This document shows positions 15,399 through 25,210 of a DNA stretch of 26,390 nucleotides, piece after piece; positions within the stretch are counted from its first letter, which is position 1; every line of letters begins with the position of its first letter. Made by a program: the position numbers and the translations under genes. The DNA lies in contig CAZTCB010000018.1 of the NCBI GenBank assembly GCA_964612455.1, positions 1 through 26,390 of the forward strand. The letters run 5' to 3'. The notes beneath the pieces were generated by a model. It was not told the DNA's origin, did no database searches, and was given only the letters and a program-made list of their open reading frames with translations. Origin of the DNA: SFEB01 sp964612455. Lineage in GTDB: Bacteria > Bacillota > Clostridia > Christensenellales > CAG-314.

Positions 15399-18300
15399 TA
15401 TTCGTCGGTGTTCTCTTCGCCTTCGTCGTCGTAGTCGTCATCGGCTTCGTACCATCTGGCTGTGAGTTTGATATCGCCCGAGCTACCTGTCGGTATGGTC
15501 GTGACGCGATTGTCGTCCTCGTCGTACCAACCGTCAAAGACAAGCTCTACACCCTCGTCGGTATAGCATACCGGCGTACCGAGGACAATCGTAGGCCCGT
15601 TGGTGTAATAGGTATAGGGGTTGGAGATATCGTTGGTACCGCCGTCGAGGTCGTAGGTGATCGTAAAGCCCTCTTCCCAACGAGCGGTAAGATACACGCC
15701 TTCTTCGGGGATAGTCGCGGGGATCTCTTTGTCCCAGCCTGCAAACACGTACCCTTTACGCTCCGGATCGACAACCGTAGTAAAGGAGTTGATGTTGACG
15801 CGACTGTCTGCCTTTAGCGTCACGCCGACGACGTAAGAATTGTCATCGGACAACGTGCAACCGAACCATACGGGACGGTTTGAAGAGTTCCATCTGGAGT
15901 GCCAACCGTCGGGGACTTGGCTTGCCTCTGCGTACACGGTAAGTTTTTTACAGGCGTAAAACGCGTTGGCGTCGATTTCTTCGACCGTGTCGGGGATAGC
16001 TACGCTTCTCAACGACGTCGCACCCTTAAACGCGTATCTGCCGATGTGTTTGACAGCGTCGCCAAAGGTAATATACTTGAGGTTGGTAGCGCCGTAGAAA
16101 GCAAAGTCACCGATCTCTTCGCCGCCGTTAAAGACGAGTTCTTCCAATCCCGTGCATTTGATAAACGCATAATCGCCGATAGTTTTTATCGTCGACGGAA
16201 TTGTAAGCGTCTCTAAAGCATGGCAGCTCTTGAAGGTATAAGGCAAAATTTCGCTGATACCCGTACCGAAATCTATCGTTGAAAGCAGCGCGCAGTTTGC
16301 GAAAGCATACTCTCCGAGGTACTCGAGCGTGTCGGGGAGCGCAATGCTCTTTAATCCGTTTAACGCACCCGTCTCGTCGTCTACGGAATAGCATCCGTAG
16401 AAGGCGTAGTCTTCAATCCTCGTCAAAACGCTGTCTTCCGGATCGGCAAGCACCAATCCGACGCCGCCGTCGGCACCGAGTCTCGTGCATTTGTAGAAAG
16501 CGTATTTACCGATTGTCTCAATCGCCGCATTGCTGAGGTCGACTTCTCTTATCGATTCGCATTTATAAAACGCGTCGCGACCAATCGACGTAAGCTTTCT
16601 CGGGAAAGTAACGCCGGCAAGGCTCGTGCAACCGAAGAACAGATAGTCGTTGTAAACCGTCAATGCCGAAGTTTTTACGTCAGGCATAAAAGACGCAATG
16701 GTAGTGCATTTATAAAACGCACCGCGCCCGACGTACTTGATACTGTTGATACCCGAACCGACAAAACCGGTAAAACTCGTGTTTTGCGCGAAAGCGTACT
16801 CCGCAATACCCACGATGGTCTTTCCTTTTTCGGTGGGCAACTCAACCGCACCCTGCTGGTATGCGCCTACGCCGACGATCCAACGCCCGGCGTAAACGAC
16901 GCCCAAGGAGTACCCTTCGTAAAGCAACGTACTTGCAAACGCCATCTTTCCTATCATTTCGACCGTATCGGGAACGAGCAGTTCGGGATTTTCGGTGTTG
17001 ATACCCAATCTCTCGCAACCCAAGAACGCGTACTTGGCAATGGTTTTTACGCCGCTCGCAAATTGAACGTTGCTCAACGTTTTATTGTACGAAAACGCTC
17101 CGATACCTATCGTCTCCACGCTGTTTACCGACGTTGCGTAAAGTCTCGTGACGCTCTTGTTATAAACGAAAGCGTAGTCGCCGATATACTTGACGCTGCT
17201 CGGTATCCTTATCATATCGAGAGAAGAAACGTGTCTGCCTTCCGACCAATAGCTGATACCGTTAAACACGTTGTCCGCGATACCGATCGTCCCGTCTTTG
17301 ATGACTCTCGTCAACGTTCCGACAACACCTTGGAGTTGTCCGGACGCGTTGGTAGTGTAAGCGGTACCGTTTGTATCTTTTCTGTAGACTACGTAGCCTT
17401 CGTTGGTCGTCGTGGCAGAGGTGCCCAACGTGGTGGTATAACCCACGACGAAAGTACTGGCACCTACCAGCCAATATTGAGTTTGTTGATATAAAAGTTC
17501 TTCTTCCGCGGTGCGATTCGCCTTAAAGCGAACGGCAGCCTTTGTCCTGAATTCTTCGAGAGAATCGGCGATTATCATATACGCCATATCGTCTCTCGTC
17601 TTGTCGACGTACCACTCTTTGATATTACCGACAAGTGTAGCAACCCTTGACTCAAACGCCTCGGTGGTTTCGTCTTCTGCAGGAGATATCATCGAACGCG
17701 CTATTTCTTCGGCATTCTCCCCAAAATCGATAAGGTTTTCTTTTTCGACTTCGGTATAATCCCTGATATGCATCGAATCCGTATATGCCTTGGTGTTAAT
17801 AAACGCGCCCGAGCCTACGGCTGTCACTCCCGAAGGAATGTTGATTTCTTCGAGTAACATGCAACCGTAAAACGCCTGATCGCCTATCGTGGTAACGGTA
17901 CTCGGCAACTCTAACGATTTGATGCCGGACACCGTCGTGTCGATGAGCACCTTGATGCCGTCGACGTATTCGTAATGTTCGTAATAATAGTAGCAGTTGT
18001 AAAACGCTTTTTCGCCTATTTCCACGAGTTTAGTACCCTCGGGGAAAACGACGCTTTCCAACGCCCTGCATCCCGAAAACGCCATGTCAGCCATGACCTC
18101 TATGTTTTTGCCGAAAGTAACCGTTTTCATCCCCGTCATATTGGCAAACGCCGCGTCACCTATCGTGGTGACCGTCTCGGGTATGACAAACTCGGTAATG
18201 GCATAGCAACTGTCAAAAGCGTTGTTTCCGATTTCGGTAACTTCGCCCTTAAAAGTGACTTTGGTCAAGGATTTGCAAGCGTAAAACGCAAATCCGCTGA

Positions 18301-18967
18301 TGGTGGTGATATTGGCGGGAATGGTTATTTCCGTCAATGAGTAACAAGATTGAAACGCCGCTTCCTCGATAATGTTGATACTGTCGGGCAAAGTGATGCT
18401 CACCATCTTGTTGCAGTTATAAAAAGCACCCTCGCCTATTTTTTTAACGTTGTTGCCGACGACGACGCTCGTGACACCCGTGGCGCCTTTAAAGGCATAT
18501 TCACCTATTACGGTGACGGGTTTTTCTTTGTACGTATCGGGGACAACGATATCCCCCTTGGCTCTCTTTGCCTTGGTGAGCTGGTACTCGGTGCTGTTGT
18601 TGATCGGGGTATAAGTAAATCCGCCGGCGTTTTCTTTGGTGTACCCGATCTCTTCAGACCAGGCGGACTCTTTGTATTGAGCGGTTCCGTCGACTTTAAC
18701 GCAAATCTCGTAGTTACCCGCCGTCAACGTACTCAAATCAAATTGAGTAGAGGTAGATGTCTTCGTTTCTACCCTGTTTGAAGAATCGAGATAAGTGATT
18801 TTTACAACGTAACGCGACGCGTGCTCGACCGACGACCATGTCAGGACTTCCGTCTCGAGGTCGATAGTCAAGTTTGTCGGCGTATCCATTACTTTACTGC
18901 ATGCGCCCAAAAGACCCAGTGCGAGTATTGCCAAAATCAATATCGCCAAAATCCTAAATCTTTTCAT
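15398..18967 (-). CDS. BspA-like leucine-rich-repeat surface lipoprotein
   Basis: The 1189-residue product has a lipoprotein signal ending LGAC (20-23), a fibronectin-III-like domain (about 30-110), and many LRR_5 (BspA-type) repeats. The repeat unit is roughly 23 residues, of the form IGxYAFxxCxxLxxIxIPxxV. The repeats fall in two blocks, about 150-395 and 558-1012. Between them lies a non-LRR insert (about 396-550) with a strongly helical, charged first part. Two Listeria-Bacteroides-type repeats follow (about 1048-1097 and 1100-1172), then an acidic tail rich in Asp and Glu (1174-1189). The start at 18967 has GGAGG upstream. Related proteins bind host or microbial surfaces or act as scaffolds. 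It lies between the VWA genes and the giant lipoprotein on the same strand, and shares the InlB-type repeat with the latter, at the opposite end of the protein. Confidence 0.92.
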   Translation of the reverse strand: MKRFRILAILILAILALGLLGACSKVMDTPTNLTIDLETEVLTWSSVEHASRYVVKITYLDSSNRVETKTSTSTQFDLSTLTAGNYEICVKVDGTAQYKESAWSEEIGYTKENAGGFTYTPINNSTEYQLTKAKRAKGDIVVPDTYKEKPVTVIGEYAFKGATGVTSVVVGNNVKKIGEGAFYNCNKMVSITLPDSINIIEEAAFQSCYSLTEITIPANITTISGFAFYACKSLTKVTFKGEVTEIGNNAFDSCYAITEFVIPETVTTIGDAAFANMTGMKTVTFGKNIEVMADMAFSGCRALESVVFPEGTKLVEIGEKAFYNCYYYYEHYEYVDGIKVLIDTTVSGIKSLELPSTVTTIGDQAFYGCMLLEEINIPSGVTAVGSGAFINTKAYTDSMHIRDYTEVEKENLIDFGENAEEIARSMISPAEDETTEAFESRVATLVGNIKEWYVDKTRDDMAYMIIADSLEEFRTKAAVRFKANRTAEEELLYQQTQYWLVGASTFVVGYTTTLGTSATTTNEGYVVYRKDTNGTAYTTNASGQLQGVVGTLTRVIKDGTIGIADNVFNGISYWSEGRHVSSLDMIRIPSSVKYIGDYAFVYNKSVTRLYATSVNSVETIGIGAFSYNKTLSNVQFASGVKTIAKYAFLGCERLGINTENPELLVPDTVEMIGKMAFASTLLYEGYSLGVVYAGRWIVGVGAYQQGAVELPTEKGKTIVGIAEYAFAQNTSFTGFVGSGINSIKYVGRGAFYKCTTIASFMPDVKTSALTVYNDYLFFGCTSLAGVTFPRKLTSIGRDAFYKCESIREVDLSNAAIETIGKYAFYKCTRLGADGGVGLVLADPEDSVLTRIEDYAFYGCYSVDDETGALNGLKSIALPDTLEYLGEYAFANCALLSTIDFGTGISEILPYTFKSCHALETLTIPSTIKTIGDYAFIKCTGLEELVFNGGEEIGDFAFYGATNLKYITFGDAVKHIGRYAFKGATSLRSVAIPDTVEEIDANAFYACKKLTVYAEASQVPDGWHSRWNSSNRPVWFGCTLSDDNSYVVGVTLKADSRVNINSFTTVVDPERKGYVFAGWDKEIPATIPEEGVYLTARWEEGFTITYDLDGGTNDISNPYTYYTNGPTIVLGTPVCYTDEGVELVFDGWYDEDDNRVTTIPTGSSGDIKLTARWYEADDDYDDEGEENTDE

Positions 18968-19006
18968 ATTTTCCTCCGTTTAAGTTTAACCGTGTAGAGT
19001 TAACGA

Positions 19007-19045
19007 GGTCTCCCTGACGGAAACGGTCGGGGAGACCGTTTCCGT
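19007..19045. other. Mutually exclusive stem-loops between the VWA and LRR genes
   Basis: ACGGAAACGGTC (19017-19028) pairs perfectly with GACCGTTTCCGT (19034-19045): 12 base pairs with a five-base loop. A second pairing, GGTCTCCC (19007-19014) with GGGAGACC (19030-19037), gives eight base pairs and uses part of the same arm, so only one can form. The first begins one base after the stop codon of the VWA gene. The short T run (19045-19048) follows on the plus strand only. It may be an antisense terminator, a stability element for the upstream message, or an attenuator. Confidence 0.55.
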
Positions 19046-19046
19046 T

Positions 19047-21971
19047 TTATCTTTGTTGCAATTTCTTTTGTTTATTTTCACGAACGATTTCGTGAATCCA
19101 CTTAAACTTAAATTTGCGTACCGCAATATCCAACAACATGCAGATAATTGCAAGAATCATAAACACCCATCTCGGATCAAAATTCTTTACCAGCTCGTCC
19201 TCTGCGTTCAGACATCTGTTGACGTCGCCGTCGCCTACGTAGATACCGTTTCCGCGCTCGGCTATTGCCGCCAATTTTTCTTTTATGGACGTAAGCTCTA
19301 CTACATCTTGCTCCACCGTGTTATATTCTTCGGAATACGAAAAAGTCTTGTAGATTTCGAGTCTTGCGTTGGGTATTTCCACACCCTCGGAGTCCACCTT
19401 CCAGATATTGATTTTGTACGTGCCGGGAGCTTTAAACACAAAGTTGCATACGTTGCTCGTTTCGGAGAAAGCCAACGTCACGTAATGATTGCCACCGTCG
19501 GAGATTTCGTTAAGGTTAAGGATAACACTCTCCTCACCATCCTTGTTGAGAGCGGGAGAAACGATTTGTCCGCGGATTTGCTCGCCGCTGCCGACGCCGT
19601 AAATCGTCAATTGGTTGGTGTAGTTGTCTTCTTTAAAGATGTAGTCGAGTGCGTTGGGGCTGATGTCTTCGGTCGGCATCAAGTTGGCGACGACGTTGCG
19701 TATAAACGCTTTGCCGTCTTTATCCTCCATGAAACTTGCAGACCAAGAATCGGCAGTGCCCTTGAGGTCACACATCCAGCTACCTACCATACCTTCGCCG
19801 TACTGCCATTGAGCGTAGAGAGGTACGTTGTACTCGCCCGTCAGGATAAGGTCCGCACCCGTCTTGAGTTTGGTTCCGAAAAATCCGCCTAACTCGGCTA
19901 TCATTTTGGTCGGGCTGAGAGGATCTCTGTCAAAGCCGCTTACCAACTGCGACATACTCGAGTAAATCGTCGGTTGGAAAGGTTCGTTGCTCACCTCTTT
20001 AATCGCAGGGCAGTTGACGTCCGAACGGAGCATTTCGGGCAAAGCCTCCATGTCTAAAGCGACCATGCATCTGCTGCCTGCCTCCTCGCCGCCTGCCGCG
20101 TCGCACAAATCCTGCATCTTACCCTGTCCGGCGGTAGTGCCTACCAATACGACGGAGAAAGTCACGCCTTGATTTTCGTAATAGTTTCTGACTATATCGA
20201 GATAACCGCTTCCGCTCGGATAACCGTCGGTAACGATAATAATGTGACGCTTTGCAACGTTCTTTAACGCGACGAGTGCACGCGCCGCTTTATCGAGAGC
20301 ACTCTCAAAAACGGTACCGCCCATTGCCTGATTGACGCTGTCGATAGCGTTTCTTATCGTTTCTTTTTGCGTAACGGGTGTCAGCTCGAGGATATACTCC
20401 GCATTGGTATCGAGAGCCATAATGCCCATATAGTCACGCTCGGTCAATTCGTCCAATACCGCATAAGCACCGTTACGAGCCGCGCCCAATCTGGAACCGC
20501 CCATCGAACCCGAACGGTCGATAACGACCATGATGCCGACCGGGGGCGTGTAATCGATAGCCTGAACGGGCAACATCTGTTGATATTTGGTCGCCTTGAG
20601 GTCTTCTCTGCTGTATGCGTTGGCTTCACCGTCTTCGTTAACGCCGCCCACGGTAAAGAGACCGCCGCCGTATTCGTAAACGTAAGAATGGATTAAACTG
20701 ATGCTATAATCTTTGTACGCGTTTTCGGTAATGCCGCTGAGGTCGGTTTCGCCTCTCTCGACGGCAGCCGCATAGTCGCCTTCGTAAATTCTCAAATCCA
20801 TTGCCGAAAGGTCCGCGTTGGATATGTTATTAAAGATAACCTGATCGTAATTGCGGTAGTCGATAATGGTTTTGGGAAGATTTGCGTAGTCGGTCGTGCG
20901 CGTGTTTACTATCGTCACGTCGTACTCGGTCGCGTCGGTTGCAGTCCCCGTCTCGAGAACGGTCTTTAAGCTGTCCGAATCACCGGACACGCTCTCTATG
21001 ACGAGCACTCTGTCAAAGACGGACAAATAATAATACGAATGATACGTATTGTTTTTGTCGTAGTTACCGGCATCCGAAATCTGGACTTCGAGCTTGTGTA
21101 AATCGTCGTCCGACGTAAACGTATGCTTAAACTCGACTTCTCTGATCTCACCCTTAAAAATGTTGACGGTCACGACGCCGTTGTCGCCGTTGTCCGCACT
21201 GAGTTGATCGTTGTCAAAAAGTTGTACCGAAACACCCGTCACGTCAACGTTGCTCTGGAGCAAAACCTTAATGGTGCAAACTTCGTTTGCCTTGACGTGA
21301 TACGAAGGGAGCTCGACTCCGACGACCATTGCGTCGTCAAAATCGTTGTACGAAGTAACGTCGACGACGTCGACGAACATCGTGTTGTCCTGGTCGGACA
21401 CTATCCCGCGGATAACGTTCAACGCCGACTCGTCAGTTTCTTTACCGTCTGTAATAAGAATGATTTTCTTCCAAGTCGCCTCCTCGGAAAACTTGGTCTT
21501 GGCAAAGTTCAATGCCGCCGCTATATCGGTAGCGCTCGTGTCGGGCAACTCTCCGGAACGGTACTCGCTGTACATGTCGTCGAGTTCGTCGGACAGAGGC
21601 ACTACGTACTTTTGGTCGTAGCCGAAAGTAATAATACCGACCTTACAGGCGTTAATGTTGTTTTTAATTCCGTACAAGATGTCGTCGACGTACCCGTCTC
21701 TCCTGTCGGCATAATCGCTCTCGATGTTGTCCGAAACGTCAACCAACAGGATAATTTCGTTTCCGTTGTTGGCGACGGTATAATCGATCGTCATGCCCGC
21801 AAGCAAGGTAATCGCCATGACCATAATGACGAGGTGCAACACCATCGAAACGATACGGTTTCTCGTCCTTCTGTATCTCTTGGACAGTTTAAAGTACGGC
21901 AATAACGTCAACAATACCGCGGGGATAAGGAACAACAAAAGCCATGGATAAATAAATTTAAACGTAATCAT
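19047..21971 (-). CDS. Membrane protein with two VWA domains and a GATase1-like region (Bat family)
   Basis: The 974-residue protein starts with two membrane helices (about 6-26 and 42-62). VWA domain 1 (about 72-215) has a degenerate metal site, DVSDN (78-82), where the last Ser is Asn, plus LITDGKE (172-178). A beta-rich linker and a GATase1-like region (about 320-475) with the YGGGLFTVGG element (434-443) follow. VWA domain 2 (about 478-655) has an intact DRSGSM (485-490), GGT (551-553) and VTDGYPSG (580-587). A beta domain (about 785-880) and a C-terminal helix (about 935-952) with a basic tail complete it. The domain order matches VWA/GATase1-like membrane proteins found beside MoxR ATPases. 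The GATase-like region shows no obvious catalytic triad, so I read it as structural. It starts 15 bases after the BatA-like gene, with GGAGGAA upstream. Confidence 0.9.
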   Translation of the reverse strand: MITFKFIYPWLLLFLIPAVLLTLLPYFKLSKRYRRTRNRIVSMVLHLVIMVMAITLLAGMTIDYTVANNGNEIILLVDVSDNIESDYADRRDGYVDDILYGIKNNINACKVGIITFGYDQKYVVPLSDELDDMYSEYRSGELPDTSATDIAAALNFAKTKFSEEATWKKIILITDGKETDESALNVIRGIVSDQDNTMFVDVVDVTSYNDFDDAMVVGVELPSYHVKANEVCTIKVLLQSNVDVTGVSVQLFDNDQLSADNGDNGVVTVNIFKGEIREVEFKHTFTSDDDLHKLEVQISDAGNYDKNNTYHSYYYLSVFDRVLVIESVSGDSDSLKTVLETGTATDATEYDVTIVNTRTTDYANLPKTIIDYRNYDQVIFNNISNADLSAMDLRIYEGDYAAAVERGETDLSGITENAYKDYSISLIHSYVYEYGGGLFTVGGVNEDGEANAYSREDLKATKYQQMLPVQAIDYTPPVGIMVVIDRSGSMGGSRLGAARNGAYAVLDELTERDYMGIMALDTNAEYILELTPVTQKETIRNAIDSVNQAMGGTVFESALDKAARALVALKNVAKRHIIIVTDGYPSGSGYLDIVRNYYENQGVTFSVVLVGTTAGQGKMQDLCDAAGGEEAGSRCMVALDMEALPEMLRSDVNCPAIKEVSNEPFQPTIYSSMSQLVSGFDRDPLSPTKMIAELGGFFGTKLKTGADLILTGEYNVPLYAQWQYGEGMVGSWMCDLKGTADSWSASFMEDKDGKAFIRNVVANLMPTEDISPNALDYIFKEDNYTNQLTIYGVGSGEQIRGQIVSPALNKDGEESVILNLNEISDGGNHYVTLAFSETSNVCNFVFKAPGTYKINIWKVDSEGVEIPNARLEIYKTFSYSEEYNTVEQDVVELTSIKEKLAAIAERGNGIYVGDGDVNRCLNAEDELVKNFDPRWVFMILAIICMLLDIAVRKFKFKWIHEIVRENKQKKLQQR

Positions 21972-21986
21972 TTTTCAGTTCCTCCG

Positions 21987-24275
21987 TTAAATGCTACCCT
22001 CGCGAGAATGTAGCCACCACTCGATAAACAGCAAGCCTACCAGTATTGCCGCCAATACGAGCAACCAGTCGCCGTAATATTCGTCTTCTAAATGTTCCGC
22101 CACGGGCGCTTCCATGTCACCGACCGCCCATATATCGCTTTCCGCATCGGTCACCGCCACGAAAAATCCTGTGGTCATAAGTCGGTCAAAGTAAGTCTGC
22201 TGCGAAACCCGATATCTACCGGGGAGCTTTACTTTAAGGCTGACGGTAGATCCCTTTACCACCATTTGCGAAGTAGACATTTCACTCTCGGGCGTGTCGC
22301 CTTCACCGTCGGTAATTGCTTCCCACTCGAGTGAACCGGCGTTGGCAACGGTATTGCCCTGACCGTCGGGTAAAAATCCGTCCGCGTCGTTGTCGTTGGG
22401 ATACTCGACCAACAAAGACTGACTCATTGATCTAAGCGTCACCGTAGAATCGACAGCGTACGAGTATTCGCTCATGACGCTCGGGAAAAAGTAATCGAAC
22501 ATATTGACCATCATGATAGGCCATGCTTCGAGCATTGCAAACGTGGAGTAAGCAAAGGAAAAGCTCATTACCGCGATTTTCTCCGCCGCCTCGTTTTTAA
22601 TCAAAAACGCAGGCAAACCGTTGCATGTCATGAGGACGTCAAACGTATCGTATCCCGAAAGACCGCACATCTTGGTGACGTAAATTCTGCTTTCTTCGTC
22701 ATCAAAGTCGATACCCTTGAGTACCGCCGCAGCCTCTTCGTTTTCGGGAGTTTCGAGAAATACCTCTTTACGGTTTTTGTAGTCTTCCGACGTATCGAAA
22801 GCCGTGGTGGTATCTACTCTAAATCCCCAACCCACGCCGGCTTTGTCCGGGTTGATAAGAAATACAACGCCGTCGGTCGGCAATGCTTCGGGCATTTCGT
22901 ATTCATAGATATAAAAGTCAAATCCGGAGTTGGGAGCGCTGTCTACCTTGGTGCCTTTCTTCACTTCGGTATAGCGGATATCCCATCTGTCGGCGTACAC
23001 CGACTGAACGGACTGAATGGCTGCCGAAACGAAGGTGTTGGGGTTTGTGGAGAAATATTGTATCCTTATTATCTCTTTAAGACCGCCGTAAATCACGTAG
23101 TGGTCGTCGAGCGCGTAAGAGTCGCCGTCCTGATTGCTGGTTTCAAAATCGATGAAAACGTCGATGTCTTCAAACGTAGTGATTCGCGTAGAACTGCTAA
23201 ACCCGACAACGCCGCTGTTGCTGATTAACTCGTCGAGATTGACGTAGTAATAAATCAATCCGTCTACGGTGTGCTTTTCTCTATCGCCGTTTCTCACGTC
23301 GGTATTGCACTGGATTTCGTCGGCTTCGAGCTCGTGACCTTCCTGAGTGCTGTGCTTAAAGATAAGCCTCCATTTTTCACCACTGTTAAAGAATATATCT
23401 TCGGTAGTAATAGTCAATTCGGTACCTTCGCTTTCCTTGTCTTTTGCGTTAGCATTTCTGAATCTGAGACCTATTCTCATGGTCTGCGTATCGTTTTCGC
23501 TCTTGGCGTAGTAACCGACGTCGACCAAAAATCTATAATAGTAGTCGTCCTCTTCAAACTGCGCGTTGAGAATACCGATGTTCCACTCCGTGTCGGCGTT
23601 GACGTTGCATACCGTCACGGTGTCGGTGTCGGCATATTGCGTATCGGTATAAAAGTAAACGTGCGCCTCGGGGTTTTCGTCGATGATTTCCTGACAGATA
23701 CTCATGGCGCCGTCCACGTCGGACGCACCGTAAGAACACGTGTCGTCCTCGCGCAAATACGTCAGAGTAGTATACAAACTATACGCCTTTGACGAGTTTA
23801 TCTGTCTAAAAGTGTCGCCCTCGCTCGACGTGAGATAAGACGCGCTGTCGTTTGCCAAAACAACGGACAAAACGCCCTCGCGCTCAAAAATCGCTTCGCA
23901 TTGCTTTTGCGCCTCGACTATCGCCCTCTCGAAACGACTCTGCCCGTCAATGCCCAACGAGCGCATACTCGCCGACGAGTCTATGACGATAATCGTTTCG
24001 TCAATGTTGTCTTCCGTCTTGTATACGTCTGCCGGCTGCGACAAAACGAGCGAGCACAACGTCAGAATCAACACCTGACAGATGATAATCAACAAGTTTC
24101 TCAGCTTGTTGATAGGTACTTTTCTTTTTCTGTATTTAAGGCTCAGTTTCCAGACAAAGGTACTGGAAATAAACCTCTGTTGATAGTTCGGCTTAATGAT
24201 ATAGATAATGATAAGTATCAGTATGCCTATTAAACCAAGCAAACCTAACGGTACTAAAAATTTCCAACCTGTCAT
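21987..24275 (-). CDS. BatA-like VWA-domain membrane protein
   Basis: The 762-residue product has the BatA layout. A first helix (about 7-27) is followed by the family-typical basic stretch with FISSTFVWKLSLKYRKRK (35-52). A second helix (about 59-79) precedes a VWA domain (about 93-245) with a complete MIDAS motif, DSSASM (99-104). Long beta-rich extracytoplasmic regions include a GRYRVSQ element in the C-terminal third. A last helix (about 737-755) lies near the C-terminus. Its ATG overlaps the DUF58 stop codon as ATGA (24275-24272), so the two are co-translated. By family knowledge, VWA partners of MoxR ATPases bind divalent metal and take part in assembling or protecting envelope complexes. 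No substrate is shown here. Confidence 0.9.
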   Translation of the reverse strand: MTGWKFLVPLGLLGLIGILILIIIYIIKPNYQQRFISSTFVWKLSLKYRKRKVPINKLRNLLIIICQVLILTLCSLVLSQPADVYKTEDNIDETIIVIDSSASMRSLGIDGQSRFERAIVEAQKQCEAIFEREGVLSVVLANDSASYLTSSEGDTFRQINSSKAYSLYTTLTYLREDDTCSYGASDVDGAMSICQEIIDENPEAHVYFYTDTQYADTDTVTVCNVNADTEWNIGILNAQFEEDDYYYRFLVDVGYYAKSENDTQTMRIGLRFRNANAKDKESEGTELTITTEDIFFNSGEKWRLIFKHSTQEGHELEADEIQCNTDVRNGDREKHTVDGLIYYYVNLDELISNSGVVGFSSSTRITTFEDIDVFIDFETSNQDGDSYALDDHYVIYGGLKEIIRIQYFSTNPNTFVSAAIQSVQSVYADRWDIRYTEVKKGTKVDSAPNSGFDFYIYEYEMPEALPTDGVVFLINPDKAGVGWGFRVDTTTAFDTSEDYKNRKEVFLETPENEEAAAVLKGIDFDDEESRIYVTKMCGLSGYDTFDVLMTCNGLPAFLIKNEAAEKIAVMSFSFAYSTFAMLEAWPIMMVNMFDYFFPSVMSEYSYAVDSTVTLRSMSQSLLVEYPNDNDADGFLPDGQGNTVANAGSLEWEAITDGEGDTPESEMSTSQMVVKGSTVSLKVKLPGRYRVSQQTYFDRLMTTGFFVAVTDAESDIWAVGDMEAPVAEHLEDEYYGDWLLVLAAILVGLLFIEWWLHSREGSI

Positions 24276-25171
24276 GACATTATACCTACCTTAAACAATC
24301 CGCCAAACAGTACTTGCTCTATAGGATCTTCGGTGTTGACAAAGACGCAACTCCCGCCGCGTTTGACGACAAAAGACCGCACGTCTTCTTTAAAATCCCG
24401 TACGGCGTCCTCGTACGCCATCTGCATGCTGCGGGTAATGTTTATCTTCATGTTCTTCAAGTCTGCCAAGTCGAGCGACTCCGCGTCTATGAGCGATACA
24501 CGCCCGTCGTACGCGGGATCCAGCTCGTCCGGTGTCAGCACATGAATCAACAACACCTGTCTGTTTTTATAGCACAAGTAATCTATAGCCTTTTTCCAGT
24601 TGCTTTCGGTCATAAAGTCGGATATGATTATCGACAAACTGTTACCCCTACTCGTGTCCTGGCTATTCGTTACACACGCTTCGATATCCGTTTCTCCGTC
24701 AAACGTTAAATTTTTAATATCGCTAATCGCCCTGAAAAAAGCGTTTTTACCGATAATCGTCCCGTAAGGGTTGTCGCTGGTCGTGCCGCGCATAAAGTTG
24801 AACTCAACCTTATCCATGTTATGCACGCCCAAAAAACCCAGTGCCGCCGCGGTTGCTACCGCATAATTGGCTTTTTCGGGATTGTCTTTACCCATAGACG
24901 CCGAGCAATCGAGGAAAATCTGCACTTTCATCTGTCTTTCGTCGGTAAACAGCTTGAGATAATGCTTGCCGAACCGCGCAAAGAGGTTCCAGTCGATTCT
25001 CCTGATGTCGTCGCCTATCTGGTACTCGCGGTAGTCGGCAAACTCTACGGTCTGACCGTAGGTTTTGACGAGGTGCTTGCCGCCAAAGTACCCGTTGAGA
25101 TTGGATCTAAGATTTAAATCTAACGTTTCCAAACGACTAAAGAAGGCGTCGTTTAATAAGATTTCTTTCAT
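24272..25171 (-). CDS. DUF58 (BatA/MoxR-associated) protein
   Basis: The 299-residue protein has the DUF58 signature: FADYREYQIGDDIRRIDW (44-61), then ARFGKHYLKLFTDERQ (65-80). Directly after it comes a VWA-like strand with a metal-site motif DCSASMG (88-94), where Ser90 and Ser92 fit DxSxS. No membrane helix is evident, unlike the longer DUF58 proteins, so this is the short cytoplasmic form. It lies 39 bases after the MoxR gene and overlaps the BatA-like gene by four bases. The Shine-Dalgarno is weak (GGGGCAAG), so translation may depend on the upstream gene. The role is inferred from the constant pairing of DUF58 with MoxR: probably an adaptor or substrate-side partner. Confidence 0.93.
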   Translation of the reverse strand: MKEILLNDAFFSRLETLDLNLRSNLNGYFGGKHLVKTYGQTVEFADYREYQIGDDIRRIDWNLFARFGKHYLKLFTDERQMKVQIFLDCSASMGKDNPEKANYAVATAAALGFLGVHNMDKVEFNFMRGTTSDNPYGTIIGKNAFFRAISDIKNLTFDGETDIEACVTNSQDTSRGNSLSIIISDFMTESNWKKAIDYLCYKNRQVLLIHVLTPDELDPAYDGRVSLIDAESLDLADLKNMKINITRSMQMAYEDAVRDFKEDVRSFVVKRGGSCVFVNTEDPIEQVLFGGLFKVGIMS

Positions 25172-25210
25172 TTTCTTGCCCCAATTTCTTTATTGTCGTT
25201 TGGTTTGGTT

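Noticed and set aside
13354..15465. Plus-strand open frame of 703 codons opposite the 5' part of the giant lipoprotein gene
   Set aside because: This is also an antisense shadow: it crosses the real start, signal peptide and ribosome binding site of the minus-strand gene, and shows no domain.
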